Below, piece after piece: positions 1 to 8,950 of a stretch of DNA of 64,000 nucleotides. The notes beneath the pieces are model-generated. The model did no database searches, was not told where the DNA came from, and was given only the letters and a program-made list of their open reading frames with translations. Positions within the stretch are counted from its first letter, which is position 1. Every line of letters starts with the position of its first letter. Both the position numbers and the translations under genes were made by a program. The DNA comes from Planctomycetota bacterium. GTDB lineage: Bacteria; Planctomycetota; UBA1135; GCA-002686595. The stretch spans positions 248,001-312,000 of the forward strand of contig JACKHS010000002.1 in assembly GCA_020638875.1 (NCBI GenBank). Direction: 5' to 3'.

Positions 1-240
1 CTGCCCGCGCCGCGCCAGGTGGTCGACCTGCAGATGCCCCAGCACTGGCTCCTGGGCGACGAGGAGGTCATCGAGTGGTCGTACGGCGTGCAAGTGCCGG
101 CGGTGGACGACCGCCTGGTGCTCGAGCCGCGCTGGTCGGAGGGTCGCTGGGCGCAGTTCTCCCAGGCCTACGCGCAGCTCTGCCTGGAGCTCGACCGCGC
201 CGCGGTGACGCGCCTGCACACCTGGATCACGGCCGCCTGA
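1..240 (+). CDS. C-terminal end of an unrecognised protein (5' end outside window)
   Basis: The frame is open from base 1, with Leu-Pro-Ala-Pro-Arg-Gln before the first possible start (GTG at 19), and stops with TGA at 240. This is therefore probably the tail of a longer gene. The visible 79 residues are mixed charged and aromatic (WLLGDEEVIEWSYG near the start, LHTWITAA at the end) with no membrane helix or recognisable motif. It converges on the DUF1501 gene with 12 bases between the stops. No function can be proposed from this fragment. Confidence 0.55.
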   Translation: MPAPRQVVDLQMPQHWLLGDEEVIEWSYGVQVPAVDDRLVLEPRWSEGRWAQFSQAYAQLCLELDRAAVTRLHTWITAA

Positions 241-252
241 GCGGCCGCGGGC

Positions 253-1452
253 TCAGACGAACGGCACGGGCTCGAAGGGCTCGCCGAGCACCGCGGTCGG
301 GTCGGCGCCCAGCCAGCGCAGCGCCGCGGCGTAGCAGCGCCGGAAGTCGACGGCGTAGCGCAGGTCGCCGCCGTCGAGGTCGGTCAGCGAGGGGTACGCG
401 CCGTAGAGCCCGCCCTGCACGGGCGCGCCGGCGGCCAGCACCAGGCCGGCCTTGCCGTGGTCCGTGCCGCCCGAGCCGTTCTCGCGCACGCGGCGGCCGA
501 ACTCGCTGAAGACGAGCACCAACGTGTGCGCGCCGATCGAGCGCCCGCGCAGGTCGGCCAAGAACGCGCCGAGCGCGCCGTCCAGCGTGCGCATGAGCTC
601 GTCGTGCCGCCCGCGCTGGCTGGAGTGCGTGTCGAAGCCGCCGAAGTCGACGCTCACGACGCGCGTGCCGAGGCCCGCGTCGAGCAGCGCGGCGGCGGTG
701 CGCAGCGCGCGGCCCTCGCGCGTCGCGGGGTACTCGACGTCCGTGCGGTAGCCTGCGGCGGCGTGGCGGATGCGCCGCGAGGACGCCTGCGCGTCGCGCT
801 GCACGCGGCGCAAGCGCTCGAGCACCGAGCCGCCCCCGCGCGCCGGCTCGTCGGCGCCCGGGTCGAGCTCCTGCCCGTCGCCGAGCCACTGGTAGGTCTC
901 GGGCACCTCGAAGGCCACCGGCGGGTGGTGCGCCGAGTGCAGCGCGTAGGGCACGTCCTTGCCGAGGTGCACCACCAGCTCGGGCGGCGCGTCCTGCGGC
1001 CAGCGCGCGTCGCAGAGCTTGCCGATCCACCCGTCGCCGGCCACGCGGCCGTCGGGGTGCGCGGCGTGCCAGACCTCGAGCGACTTGAAGTGCGAGCGGT
1101 TGGGACCGGGATAGCCGACGCCCTGCACGAGCGCGAGCTCGCCCGCGTCGTAGCGCGCGGCGAGCCGCGTGAGCGCGGGGTGCAGGCCGCGGTACTCGTC
1201 GAGGCGGTGCAGCGACTCGGCGGCGATGCGCGTCGCGTCGCGCGCCGCGTGGTACGCGTCGTCGCCGTACGGCACGAGCGTCGAGAGGCCGTCGTTGCCG
1301 CCCGAGAGCTGCACGAGCACGAGGTGGCGCTGCGACTCGTCGCGCCGCGCGGCGAGCGCGCCGGGCGCGAGGCAGAGGCCGGCGGTGAAGCCCAGGCCGC
1401 CGGCGAGGAAGGCGCGGCGGTCGAGGCGGAGCGGTCGCGGAGTGGTCGGCAT
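253..1452 (-). CDS. DUF1501 family secreted protein (sulfatase-like fold)
   Basis: 399 aa, usual length for DUF1501. The N-terminus has a twin-arginine-type signal (DRRAFLAGG, Arg12-Arg13) followed by a hydrophobic stretch ending in ALA, so export through Tat is likely. Family landmarks are visible: QLSGGNDGLSTLVPYGD near residue 47, VDFGGFDTHSS near 265, VFSEFGRRVREN near 311 and GGTDHGKAG shortly after. DUF1501 proteins belong to the alkaline phosphatase/sulfatase superfamily but their reaction is not established. The gene lies 9 bases behind the DUF1800 gene on the same strand, the standard pairing in Planctomycetota, so the two are almost certainly co-transcribed and act together. Confidence 0.9.
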   Translation of the reverse strand: MPTTPRPLRLDRRAFLAGGLGFTAGLCLAPGALAARRDESQRHLVLVQLSGGNDGLSTLVPYGDDAYHAARDATRIAAESLHRLDEYRGLHPALTRLAARYDAGELALVQGVGYPGPNRSHFKSLEVWHAAHPDGRVAGDGWIGKLCDARWPQDAPPELVVHLGKDVPYALHSAHHPPVAFEVPETYQWLGDGQELDPGADEPARGGGSVLERLRRVQRDAQASSRRIRHAAAGYRTDVEYPATREGRALRTAAALLDAGLGTRVVSVDFGGFDTHSSQRGRHDELMRTLDGALGAFLADLRGRSIGAHTLVLVFSEFGRRVRENGSGGTDHGKAGLVLAAGAPVQGGLYGAYPSLTDLDGGDLRYAVDFRRCYAAALRWLGADPTAVLGEPFEPVPFV

Positions 1453-1461
1453 GGTCGTCGT

Positions 1462-3141
1462 TCAGTCGAGCTGGGCCTCGGGGAGCGAGAGCACGAGGTG
1501 CGCGAGGCGGCGCAGCAGCGGCTCGGCGAGCGCGGGCTGCGCGAGCAGCTCACCCTCCGCCACGCCCAGCGCTGCGCGCTCGGCGGCCAGGCGCCGCGTC
1601 AGCGCCGCGCGCGTCTCGTCGGGCGCGGCGATGGCGAGCAGCTCGTCGAGCAACGCGCCCGCGAGCTCGGCGTCGCGCGTGAGCCCGCGCCGCGCGAAGC
1701 GCCAGGTCAGGTTGAGGCGCGGCGCGTAGTCCTTGCCGAGCGCGCGCTTCAACGCGCGCAGTTCGCCGGGCAGCCGCGCGTCGCCCTCGGCAGCCTCCTC
1801 CCTGCCGTCCATGGCCTGCATGGCGTCCATGTCGTCCGTGGCGTCCATCGAGTCCATCGCCTCCATCCCGCCGTAGTCGGGGTCGGCCGGCGCGGGCGCG
1901 ACCGGCGCCACGCGCGCGGCGTCCTCGTCGAGCACGCCCAGCATCAACCCCGCCGCGTTCCCGCGGCCGATCAGCGACGCCGTGGTGATCCAGCTCTCGC
2001 CGCCCTCCCAGCCCTTCACGTTCGGCGGTTGGAAGAGCGTCTGGCCGAGCTCGCTCGCGGCGCGATAGACGAACTCGGGGCTGACCTCGAGCCCGAGGCG
2101 ACGCTCGCTCGAGACGAGGAAGTCGACCGGGCCCAGCACGCGCGCGCCGACCACCTCGTCGCGGTAGAAGCGTGGATCGTCCAACAGCTTGCGCAGGAAG
2201 GGCCGCAGCGCGTAGTCCGCCTCGCGCAGGCAGGCCGCGTACTCGTCGAGGCGCGCCGCGTCGGGTCGCGCGCCCTCGAACGACTCGAGCAGGCGCCCGG
2301 CGACCCAGCGCGCGCACGCGTCCTGCTCGAGCAGGATCGCCACGACGTCCTCGGCGTCGAAGCGCCCCGTGCGGCCGAGGATCGTCTTCTCGCCGTCGTC
2401 GTGCTGCTTGCGGTTGAGCTCGAAGCCGCCGTCGCGCCCGGCCTGGTGCCCGGTCAACGCGCGCGCCACCTCCTGCACGTCGCGCTCCGTGTAGTTCCCC
2501 TCGCCGAGGCTGAACAGCTCGAGCAGCTCGCGCGCCAGGTTCTCGTTCGGCTTGCCCTTCTTGTTCTTCGTGTTGTCGAGGTAGTACAGCATCGCCGGGT
2601 CGTGGACGATGCCGGCAAGCAGCTCCGCGTAGCTCTCGAGCGCGTGGTCGCGCAGGAGCTGGTGCTGCTGGATCACCTCGAACGTGCGGCGCAGGTCCTT
2701 GCTGCTGGTCGTGAAGAAGCCGTGCCAGAACAGCGTCATGCGGTCGCGCAGCGGGTCCTCGCCGCGGCGCATGCGCTCGAGCCACCAGTGCGTGTACGCC
2801 GCGAGCTGGCCCTTGTCGCGCTCGCGCACCTGGCGGCGCACTTCGCGCTGCTCGGCCGGGCTGCGGCCGTCGAGCCCGCCGAAGTCGGCCACGCCGACCG
2901 TCGCGAAGAAGGGCGGCTCGACCTCGCGGCCGCCCAGGAGCAAGCGCTCGATCGTCGCCGCGCGACCGAGCGCCACGGCGGCGTCGAGCTCGGCCGGCGT
3001 CGCGCCGAAGGCGGCGCGGTTCAGCAGGTGGCGCGCCTCGCGCGCGGTCCACGCGTCGGGCGCGGGCGCGGCCTCCTGGGCGAAGGACGGCGCGCCGAGG
3101 CACAGCGAGAGGGCGAGGACGCCTTGGACGAACGAGAGCAT
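1462..3141 (-). CDS. DUF1800 family secreted protein
   Basis: 559 aa with an N-terminal signal peptide (hydrophobic residues 5-18, then SFAQE). The DUF1800 core is clear: AREARHLLNRAAFGATP near residue 34, DRMTLFWHGFFTTSSKDL near 137, NLARELLELFSLGEGNYTE near 200, and the C-terminal GQTLFQPPNVKGWEGG. Function of the family is unknown; it is co-encoded with DUF1501 in very many planctomycetes. Residues 426-444 form an unusual Met/Asp-rich insertion (repeated Met-Asp and Met-x-Ala-Met-Asp) built from short tandem DNA repeats. It is first in a two-gene operon with DUF1501 and divergent from the DUF4920 gene. Confidence 0.9.
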   Translation of the reverse strand: MLSFVQGVLALSLCLGAPSFAQEAAPAPDAWTAREARHLLNRAAFGATPAELDAAVALGRAATIERLLLGGREVEPPFFATVGVADFGGLDGRSPAEQREVRRQVRERDKGQLAAYTHWWLERMRRGEDPLRDRMTLFWHGFFTTSSKDLRRTFEVIQQHQLLRDHALESYAELLAGIVHDPAMLYYLDNTKNKKGKPNENLARELLELFSLGEGNYTERDVQEVARALTGHQAGRDGGFELNRKQHDDGEKTILGRTGRFDAEDVVAILLEQDACARWVAGRLLESFEGARPDAARLDEYAACLREADYALRPFLRKLLDDPRFYRDEVVGARVLGPVDFLVSSERRLGLEVSPEFVYRAASELGQTLFQPPNVKGWEGGESWITTASLIGRGNAAGLMLGVLDEDAARVAPVAPAPADPDYGGMEAMDSMDATDDMDAMQAMDGREEAAEGDARLPGELRALKRALGKDYAPRLNLTWRFARRGLTRDAELAGALLDELLAIAAPDETRAALTRRLAAERAALGVAEGELLAQPALAEPLLRRLAHLVLSLPEAQLD

Positions 3142-3325
3142 GACGCTGGCGGAGGGGGCCGGGAGGCGCGAGGAGCCGGCGCGGCCGACTCCTCGTGGCT
3201 GCGGACAACAGCGCCCGGCCGGCGAGGTTTCGGCGGCGGTCCCGACGCGCGCCGCGCTCCCTGGACGCTATCGGCCGCCGCGACGTATCTTCTGCGCTCC
3301 GTCCCCCAGACCCTCCGCCACCGCC

Positions 3326-3793
3326 ATGAAGCCGCGCCTCCTCGCCCTCGCCCTGCTGTCCCTCACGGCCGCCTGCGCCACCACCCCGAAAGCCCCCGCG
3401 CTCCCCGTCGGCACGCACATCGGCGAGGAGATGACCCCCGGCCCGATCACGCGCTTCGCCGTCATCGACGCCACGCCGGCCGAGTTCATCGGCAAGACGC
3501 TGCTCGTCGAAGCCGACGTGAAGGCGGTCTGCGCGAAGGCCGGCTGCTGGATGCAGGTCGAGGACGACGGCGCGACGTCGCTCGTGCGCTGGGAGAGCGG
3601 CTGCGGCGGCGCGTACAAGTTCCCGATGGAGTCCGTCGGCCACCACGTCGTGATCCAGGGCACCTTCTACTCGAAGGAGCTCACGCCCGAGCAGCGCGCG
3701 CACATGGAGGAGGAGGCCGGCAAGCCCCTCGAGCTGCGCCCCGACGCCTACGAGTTCAACGCCTCGGCGGTGCTCGTCCTGGAGGACGAGTAG
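3326..3793 (+). CDS. DUF4920 domain lipoprotein
   Basis: 155 aa. The ATG at 3326 is chosen because it opens directly onto a lipoprotein signal (MKPRLLALALLSLTAAC, lipobox Cys17); the same frame is open further upstream but that part has no signal. The body matches DUF4920: a beta-strand motif for adding or replacing ligands, VEADVKAVCAKAGCWMQVED, with the paired cysteines, then a second part ending in SAVLVLEDE. Such proteins are small membrane-anchored OB-like domains of unknown role. The stop is 3 bases before the GTG start of the UbiD-family gene, so the two may be translated together. Confidence 0.82.
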   Translation: MKPRLLALALLSLTAACATTPKAPALPVGTHIGEEMTPGPITRFAVIDATPAEFIGKTLLVEADVKAVCAKAGCWMQVEDDGATSLVRWESGCGGAYKFPMESVGHHVVIQGTFYSKELTPEQRAHMEEEAGKPLELRPDAYEFNASAVLVLEDE

Positions 3794-3796
3794 GCC

Positions 3797-5611
3797 GTGA
3801 CCGAGGGCGCGCAGGCGCCGCGCGACCTGCGGCGCCTGCTCGCCCGGCTGCGCGCGGCCGGTGAGCTCGTCGAAGTCGACGCACCGGTCTCGAGCGAGCT
3901 CGAGATCGCGGAGATCCACCGCCGCGTGATCGCGGCGGGGGGCCCCGCGCTCCTGTTCCGCGACGTCGAGGGCAAGGACTTCCCCCTCGTCACCAACCTG
4001 TTCGGCACCGCGCGGCGCGTCGACCTCGCCTTCGGCGCGCGCGCCGGCGAGGTGATCGCCGAGGTCGCGAGGCTCCCCGAGGAGCTGCTGCCGCCCACGC
4101 TCGGCAAGCTGTGGGAGCGCCGCAGCCTCTTCACCTCGCTCGCGAAGGTCGGCCTGCGCCGCAACGCCGCGGGCGCGGTGACCGAGGCGCGCATGAGCAC
4201 GCCCGACCTGACGCGCCTGCCCGCGCTCGAGACGTGGGCGCGCGACGGCGGGCCCTTCCTCACGCTGCCGCTCGTCTACACCGAGCACCCCGTGACCGGC
4301 GGCAGCAACCTGGGCATGTACCGCGCGCAGGTCTTCGACGCGCGCACGTGCGGCGCGCACATCCAGATCCACCGCGGCGGCGGCTTCCACCACGCCGTGG
4401 CCGAGGCCGCCGGGCGCGACCTGCCGGTGAACCTCCTGCTGGGCGGCCCGCCCGCGCTGATCCTCTCCGCCATCGCGCCGCTGCCGGAGAACGTGCCGGA
4501 GCTCCTGCTCACGTCGCTGATGCTCGGCACGCGCCTCGACCTCGCGCGCAACCCGGCCGGGCCGCTGCCGCTCGTCGCCGAGGCCGAGTTCGCGCTCGTC
4601 GGCCGCATCCCCGCCGGCGTGCGGCGCCCCGAGGGGCCCTTCGGCGACCACTACGGCTACTACTCCGAGGTGCACGACTTCCCCGTGCTCGAGGTCGACG
4701 CCGTCTTCCACCGCAAGGACGCGATCCTGCCCGCGACCGTGGTCGGCAAGCCGCGCCAGGAGGACTTCTTCCTCGGCGACTACCTGCAGGAGCTGCTCTC
4801 GCCGCTCTTCCCGCTGGTCATGCCGGCGGTGCGCGACCTGTGGAGCTACGGCGAGACGGGCTACCACTCGCTCTCGGCCGCCGTCGTCGCGGAGCGCTAC
4901 AAGCGCGAGGCGATGGTCAGCGCGTTCCGCATCCTCGGCGAGGGCCAGCTCTCGCTGACGAAGTTCCTGCTGGTCGTCGACGCGCCGCTCGACCTCAAGG
5001 ACTTCCGCGCCGTGCTCACGCACGTGCTCGAGCGCGCCGACTTCGCCACCGACCTGTTCCTGCTGCCGAACCTGTCGATGGACACGCTCGACTACGCCGG
5101 CCCGCGGCTCAACGAGGGCAGCAAGGGCGTGCTGCTCGGGCTCGGCCCCAAGCGCCGCGACTTGCCGCGCGAGTTCCACGGCACGCCGTGCGCCGCCGCG
5201 CGCGACGTGCGCGTGTTCGCGCCGGGGTGCCTGGTCGTCGAGGGCCCGTCGTACGCCGAGGACCCCGGCGCGCGCGAGGTGCTCGTGCGCGACCCGGCCT
5301 TCGCCGACTGGCCGCTCCTCGTGCTGACCGACGACGCGCAGCGCGCCGCGCGCTCGGCGATCAACTTCCTGTGGACCACGTTCACGCGCTTCGACCCCGC
5401 CGGCGACCTCGTCGCGGCCGACACGCGGCTCGTGCACCACCACGCCGCGCTCGAACCGCCGCTGCTCATCGACGCGCGCATGAAGCCGGGCTACCCCGCC
5501 GAGCTCTCCTGCGACCCGGACACGGCGGCGCGCGTCGATCGCCGCTGGAGCGAGTACTTCCCGCGCGGCGGCGTCGAGATGGGAGACAGCGAGCGCGGAC
5601 ACCTCGACTGA
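3797..5611 (+). CDS. UbiD family (prenylated-FMN dependent) decarboxylase
   Basis: 604 aa, GTG start. UbiD enzymes carry out reversible non-oxidative decarboxylation of aromatic or unsaturated acids with prenylated FMN made by UbiX. Family features are visible: DLRRLLARLRAAGELVEV at the N-terminus, the cofactor region SNLGMYRAQVFDARTCGAHI then HRGGGFHH, the glycine-acid segment EGPFGDHYGYYSEVHDFPVLEV, and a C-terminal FTRFDPAGD segment. At 604 aa it is longer than E. coli UbiD (about 500) and closer to the menaquinone-type or menA-neighbour members. No ubiX or quinone gene is in the window, so the substrate cannot be inferred. Confidence 0.9.
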   Translation: MTEGAQAPRDLRRLLARLRAAGELVEVDAPVSSELEIAEIHRRVIAAGGPALLFRDVEGKDFPLVTNLFGTARRVDLAFGARAGEVIAEVARLPEELLPPTLGKLWERRSLFTSLAKVGLRRNAAGAVTEARMSTPDLTRLPALETWARDGGPFLTLPLVYTEHPVTGGSNLGMYRAQVFDARTCGAHIQIHRGGGFHHAVAEAAGRDLPVNLLLGGPPALILSAIAPLPENVPELLLTSLMLGTRLDLARNPAGPLPLVAEAEFALVGRIPAGVRRPEGPFGDHYGYYSEVHDFPVLEVDAVFHRKDAILPATVVGKPRQEDFFLGDYLQELLSPLFPLVMPAVRDLWSYGETGYHSLSAAVVAERYKREAMVSAFRILGEGQLSLTKFLLVVDAPLDLKDFRAVLTHVLERADFATDLFLLPNLSMDTLDYAGPRLNEGSKGVLLGLGPKRRDLPREFHGTPCAAARDVRVFAPGCLVVEGPSYAEDPGAREVLVRDPAFADWPLLVLTDDAQRAARSAINFLWTTFTRFDPAGDLVAADTRLVHHHAALEPPLLIDARMKPGYPAELSCDPDTAARVDRRWSEYFPRGGVEMGDSERGHLD

Positions 5612-5639
5612 GGGCCCAGGCGCTATCCTCTCCGCTGCC

Positions 5640-7055
5640 ATGGCGGACACCCCCCCTCGCGAAGACCTCTCCGCGCTGCGCATCGATCGCGGCGGCTCGC
5701 GCCGGCGGCGCAAGCGCCTCGTGCCGCGCCTCGTGCTGCTCGCGGCGGTCCTGGCCCTCGTGTGGCTGTTCCAGCGCCCGCTGCGCGAGCTCTACGACCG
5801 CCTGCTCCTGCCCGAGGTCGAGGTCTCGGCGCTCGTGCAGACGAGCGCGTCGTCGGCCTCGGGCGCGCGCGGCGCGGCGGCGAACGGCTACGTCGTGGCG
5901 CGCACGCGCGCGGCGCTGTCGTCGGAGCAACCCGGACGCATCGTCGCGATGAACGTGGTCGAGGGCGCGCGCGTCGCGAAGGGCGACGTCGTCGCGCGCC
6001 TCGACGCGACCGAGCAGCAGGCGGCGGTCGACGCGGCGCAGGCCGAGGTCGGCGTGGCCGAGGCGACGCTGGCGCGTGCCGCGGCCGAGCTGGAGAGCGC
6101 GCGCGCCGACCAGGCGCAGGCCGAGAGCGGCGTGCCGTCGGCCGAGGCCGCGCTCGAGGCCGCGGGCGCCGACGTCGCCTTCGCCGAGCTCGAGCGCCTG
6201 CGCATCGAGGCGCTGGTGACGAGCGGCGACGCCGAGGCACGCCAGGGCGACCAGGTGGTGCACGACCTCGCGCGCGCGCAAGCCGTGCAGCGCGGCGCCG
6301 AGGCCGACCTCGCCACCGCGCGCGCCGCCGCCGAGACGGCCGCGAAGCGCGTCACCGGCGCCGAGCGCGCGCAGGCCGAGGCGGCGGCGCGCGTCGAGAG
6401 CGCGCGCGCCCAGGTGGCCCGCGCCGCAGCCGCGCTCGAGAAGACCTACGTGCGCGCGCCGTTCGACGGCGTGATCGTGCTGAAGGAGGCCGAGGTCGGC
6501 GAGGTCGTCTCGCCCAACTCGCAAGGCGGGTCCACCGCGCGCGGCTCGGTCGCGACGATGGTCGACTTCGCCAGCCTCGAAGTTCAGGCCGAGGTGCCGG
6601 AGACGACGCTCGCGGCCGTGCGCCAGGACGGGCCCGCGCGCATCTACCTCGACGCGTACCCGAGCGAGCCCTACGCCGCGCGCATCGATCGCATCTGGCC
6701 GACGGCCGACCGCACCAAGGCCACCGTCGAGGTGCGCGTCGCCTTCGACGCGCCCGACGACCGCCTGCGGCCGGACATGGGCGTGCGCGTCGTGTTCCTG
6801 GACGAGGAGCCCGCCGAACCGGTCGCGGAGGAGCAGCCGGCGCTGCTCGTGCCGGTCGCGGCCGTCGTCAAGGACGGCGAGCAGCGCGGCGTGTTCGTGC
6901 TCGAGCGCGACCGCGTACGCTGGCAGCTCGTCTCGCTCGGCGAGACGCGCGGCACGCGCAGCGTCGTGACCGCCGGCCTCACCGGCGACGAGCTCGTCGT
7001 CGTCTCGCCCGATCCCTCGCTCACCGACGGCGCGCGCGTGCGCGTCAAGCCCTGA
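5640..7055 (+). CDS. HlyD/MacA-type periplasmic membrane fusion protein
   Basis: 471 aa. A basic N-terminus (RRRKR) leads into one membrane helix (about residues 25-41, VLLAAVLALVWLF). Then comes a lipoyl-like half (EGARVAKGDVVARLDATEQQ), a long Ala/Glu-rich alpha-hairpin (roughly residues 115-275) and the returning half (TYVRAPFDGVIVLKEAEVGEVV), followed by beta-barrel and membrane-proximal domains. It links an inner-membrane transporter to the outer envelope. It is followed after 23 bases by the ABC ATPase and two permeases, giving a complete MacA-MacB-like tripartite set without its outer-membrane channel. Confidence 0.9.
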   Translation: MADTPPREDLSALRIDRGGSRRRRKRLVPRLVLLAAVLALVWLFQRPLRELYDRLLLPEVEVSALVQTSASSASGARGAAANGYVVARTRAALSSEQPGRIVAMNVVEGARVAKGDVVARLDATEQQAAVDAAQAEVGVAEATLARAAAELESARADQAQAESGVPSAEAALEAAGADVAFAELERLRIEALVTSGDAEARQGDQVVHDLARAQAVQRGAEADLATARAAAETAAKRVTGAERAQAEAAARVESARAQVARAAAALEKTYVRAPFDGVIVLKEAEVGEVVSPNSQGGSTARGSVATMVDFASLEVQAEVPETTLAAVRQDGPARIYLDAYPSEPYAARIDRIWPTADRTKATVEVRVAFDAPDDRLRPDMGVRVVFLDEEPAEPVAEEQPALLVPVAAVVKDGEQRGVFVLERDRVRWQLVSLGETRGTRSVVTAGLTGDELVVVSPDPSLTDGARVRVKP

Positions 7056-7078
7056 AGCGCCCACGGCGCCCCCGCTCC

Positions 7079-7768
7079 ATGTCGAACGGCATCCAGATCC
7101 ACGGCCTGACGAAGGCCTACGAGCGCGGCGGTCAGCGACTCGTCGTGCTCGACGAGCTCGAGCTCGAGATCGCGCCCGGCGAACGCGCCGCGCTGATGGG
7201 CCCCTCGGGCTCGGGCAAGTCGACGCTGCTCAACCTGATCGGCGGCCTCGACCGCGCGGACGCGGGCCAGCTCGTCGTGGCCGGCGAGCGCGTCGACCAG
7301 CTCGACGGCGCGGAGCTCGCCGCGTGGCGCGCCGAGACGATCGGCTTCGTGTTCCAGGGCTTCAACCTGATCCCGGTGCTGACCGCGCTCGAGAACGTGA
7401 TGCTGCCGCTCCTGCTGACGCCGCTGTCGCGCAAGCTGCGGCGTGAGCACGCGCTGCGCGCGCTCGACCTCGTCGGGCTCACCGACCGCAAGAGCCACCG
7501 CCCCTCCGAGCTCTCCGGCGGTCAGGAGCAGCGCGTCGCCATCGCGCGCGCCATCGTGACCGACCCGCAGGTGATCCTCGCCGACGAGCCCACCGGCGAC
7601 CTCGACCGGGCCTCCGCCGACGCGGTGCTCGCCCTGCTCGTCAAGCTCAACGAGGAGCTGCACAAGACCGTGCTGATGGTCACGCACGACCCGCTGGCCG
7701 CCGAGAGCGCGCGGCGCATCGTGCACATGGACAAGGGACAACTGGCGCGCGAGGAAGCGCGGAGCTGA
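7079..7768 (+). CDS. ABC transporter ATP-binding protein (LolD/MacB type)
   Basis: 229 aa. Start ATG at 7079 gives the normal beginning IQIHGLTKAYERGGQRLVVL. Walker A GPSGSGKS at residues 41-48, Q-loop FQGFNL near 92, signature LSGGQEQRVAIARA from about 144, Walker B VILADEP near 165 and switch His in VTHDP near 201. It belongs to the LolD/MacB/FtsE branch that drives FtsX-type permeases for lipoprotein sorting, antimicrobial or toxin efflux, or related mechanotransmission. Its neighbours are the fusion protein upstream and two permeases downstream; the first permease begins 3 bases after this stop. Confidence 0.94.
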   Translation: MSNGIQIHGLTKAYERGGQRLVVLDELELEIAPGERAALMGPSGSGKSTLLNLIGGLDRADAGQLVVAGERVDQLDGAELAAWRAETIGFVFQGFNLIPVLTALENVMLPLLLTPLSRKLRREHALRALDLVGLTDRKSHRPSELSGGQEQRVAIARAIVTDPQVILADEPTGDLDRASADAVLALLVKLNEELHKTVLMVTHDPLAAESARRIVHMDKGQLAREEARS

Positions 7769-7771
7769 GCC

Positions 7772-8950
7772 GTGCCGCTGCGTCTCGTCGCCAAGAACCT
7801 GTTCGCGCACCGGTTGCGCGCGCTGCTCACCATCGCGTCCTTCGCGGTGGCGATCTTCCTGCTGTGCGTGCTGCGCGCGCTGGTGGTGAGCCTCGACGCC
7901 GGCGTGCGCAACGCCACGTCGAACCGCCTGGTCGTGCAGTCCGCCGTGAGCCTGTTCGTCAGCCTGCCCGAGAGCTACCTCGGCAAGCTGCACCAGGTCG
8001 ACGGCGTCGAGGAGGTCGCGCGCGTGCAGTGGTTCGGCGGCTTCTACCAGGAGCCCGGCAACTTCTTCGGGCAGTTCGGCGTCGACCCGGACCAGTTCCT
8101 GCGCATCTTCCCGGAGATCCGCCTCGTGCCCGACTCGCCGGCGGACGCGCTCGAGCGCTTCCACAGCGAGCGCCGCGCGTGCCTCGTCGGCCGCAAGACG
8201 GCCGAGAAGTTCGGCTTCAAGGTCGGCGACACGATCCCGATCATCGGCACGATCTTCCAGCGCACCGACGGCGAGCCCTGGGAGTTCGAGGTGGTCGGCA
8301 TCTACGAGCTCGAGTCGATGGTCTGGGACGAGACGACGCTCTTCTTCCCCTTCGAGTACCTGTCGGAGACGCTCGACGCCGGCGCCGCGACGGGCCCCAA
8401 GGGCTCGGGCATCTTCTACCTGCAGCTCGACGGCAGCATCCCGCCGGTCTCGGTCGCGGCGGCCACGGACGCGCTCTTCGAGAACGGTCCGCAGCGCGTG
8501 CAGACCACCAGCGAGGCCGAGTTCAACGCCCAGTTCGTCTCGATGATCGGCAACGTGCCGTTCTTCGTGACGACGATCGGCGGCGGCGTGCTGGCCGCGA
8601 TCGTGCTGGCCGTGCTGAACACGATGCTGCTCTCGGGCCGCGAGCAGACGCACACGATCGGCGTGTTGAAGGCGCTCGGCTTCAGCGACGGCACCGTCTT
8701 CGGCGTGATGCTCGGGCAGGCCATGCTGCTGACGCTAGTCGGCGGCGGCGCCGGCATCGCGCTCGCGATCGCCAGCGGCCCGGGCTTCCAGGCCTTCCTG
8801 GGGACCATGTTCCCGGGCTACGAGATCACCGACGGGATCCTGGGGCAGGCCGCGCTGCTGTCCGTCGCGGTCGGCCTCGCTGCGGGGCTCCTGCCCGCTT
8901 GGCGCGCGCGCTCGATGCAGGCCGTCGAGGCGCTTCGGAGGGTGCACTGA
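7772..8950 (+). CDS. FtsX/MacB-type ABC permease (first of two)
   Basis: 392 aa, GTG start 3 bases after the ATPase stop. One N-terminal membrane helix (about 17-35, LLTIASFAVAIFLLCVL), a large periplasmic domain, and a C-terminal three-helix FtsX block (FFVTTIGGGVLAAIVLAVL; VMLGQAMLLTLVGGGAGIAL; LLSVAVGLAAGLLPAWRA). The ending PAWRARSMQAVEALRRV is the classic FtsX/MacB C-terminus. It probably pairs with the following permease to form a heterodimer. The stop overlaps the next start in ATGA, indicating translational coupling. Confidence 0.9.
   Translation: MPLRLVAKNLFAHRLRALLTIASFAVAIFLLCVLRALVVSLDAGVRNATSNRLVVQSAVSLFVSLPESYLGKLHQVDGVEEVARVQWFGGFYQEPGNFFGQFGVDPDQFLRIFPEIRLVPDSPADALERFHSERRACLVGRKTAEKFGFKVGDTIPIIGTIFQRTDGEPWEFEVVGIYELESMVWDETTLFFPFEYLSETLDAGAATGPKGSGIFYLQLDGSIPPVSVAAATDALFENGPQRVQTTSEAEFNAQFVSMIGNVPFFVTTIGGGVLAAIVLAVLNTMLLSGREQTHTIGVLKALGFSDGTVFGVMLGQAMLLTLVGGGAGIALAIASGPGFQAFLGTMFPGYEITDGILGQAALLSVAVGLAAGLLPAWRARSMQAVEALRRVH

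Noticed and set aside
457..3864. A + strand open frame of 1135 codons opposite the DUF1501/DUF1800 genes
   Set aside because: No domain or start signal. The - strand genes with signal peptides and family motifs explain the region.
1550..5713. A - strand open frame of 1387 codons across DUF1800, DUF4920 and UbiD genes
   Set aside because: It crosses three recognisable genes on both strands; its product is Arg-rich with no motif. Only a shadow of real genes.
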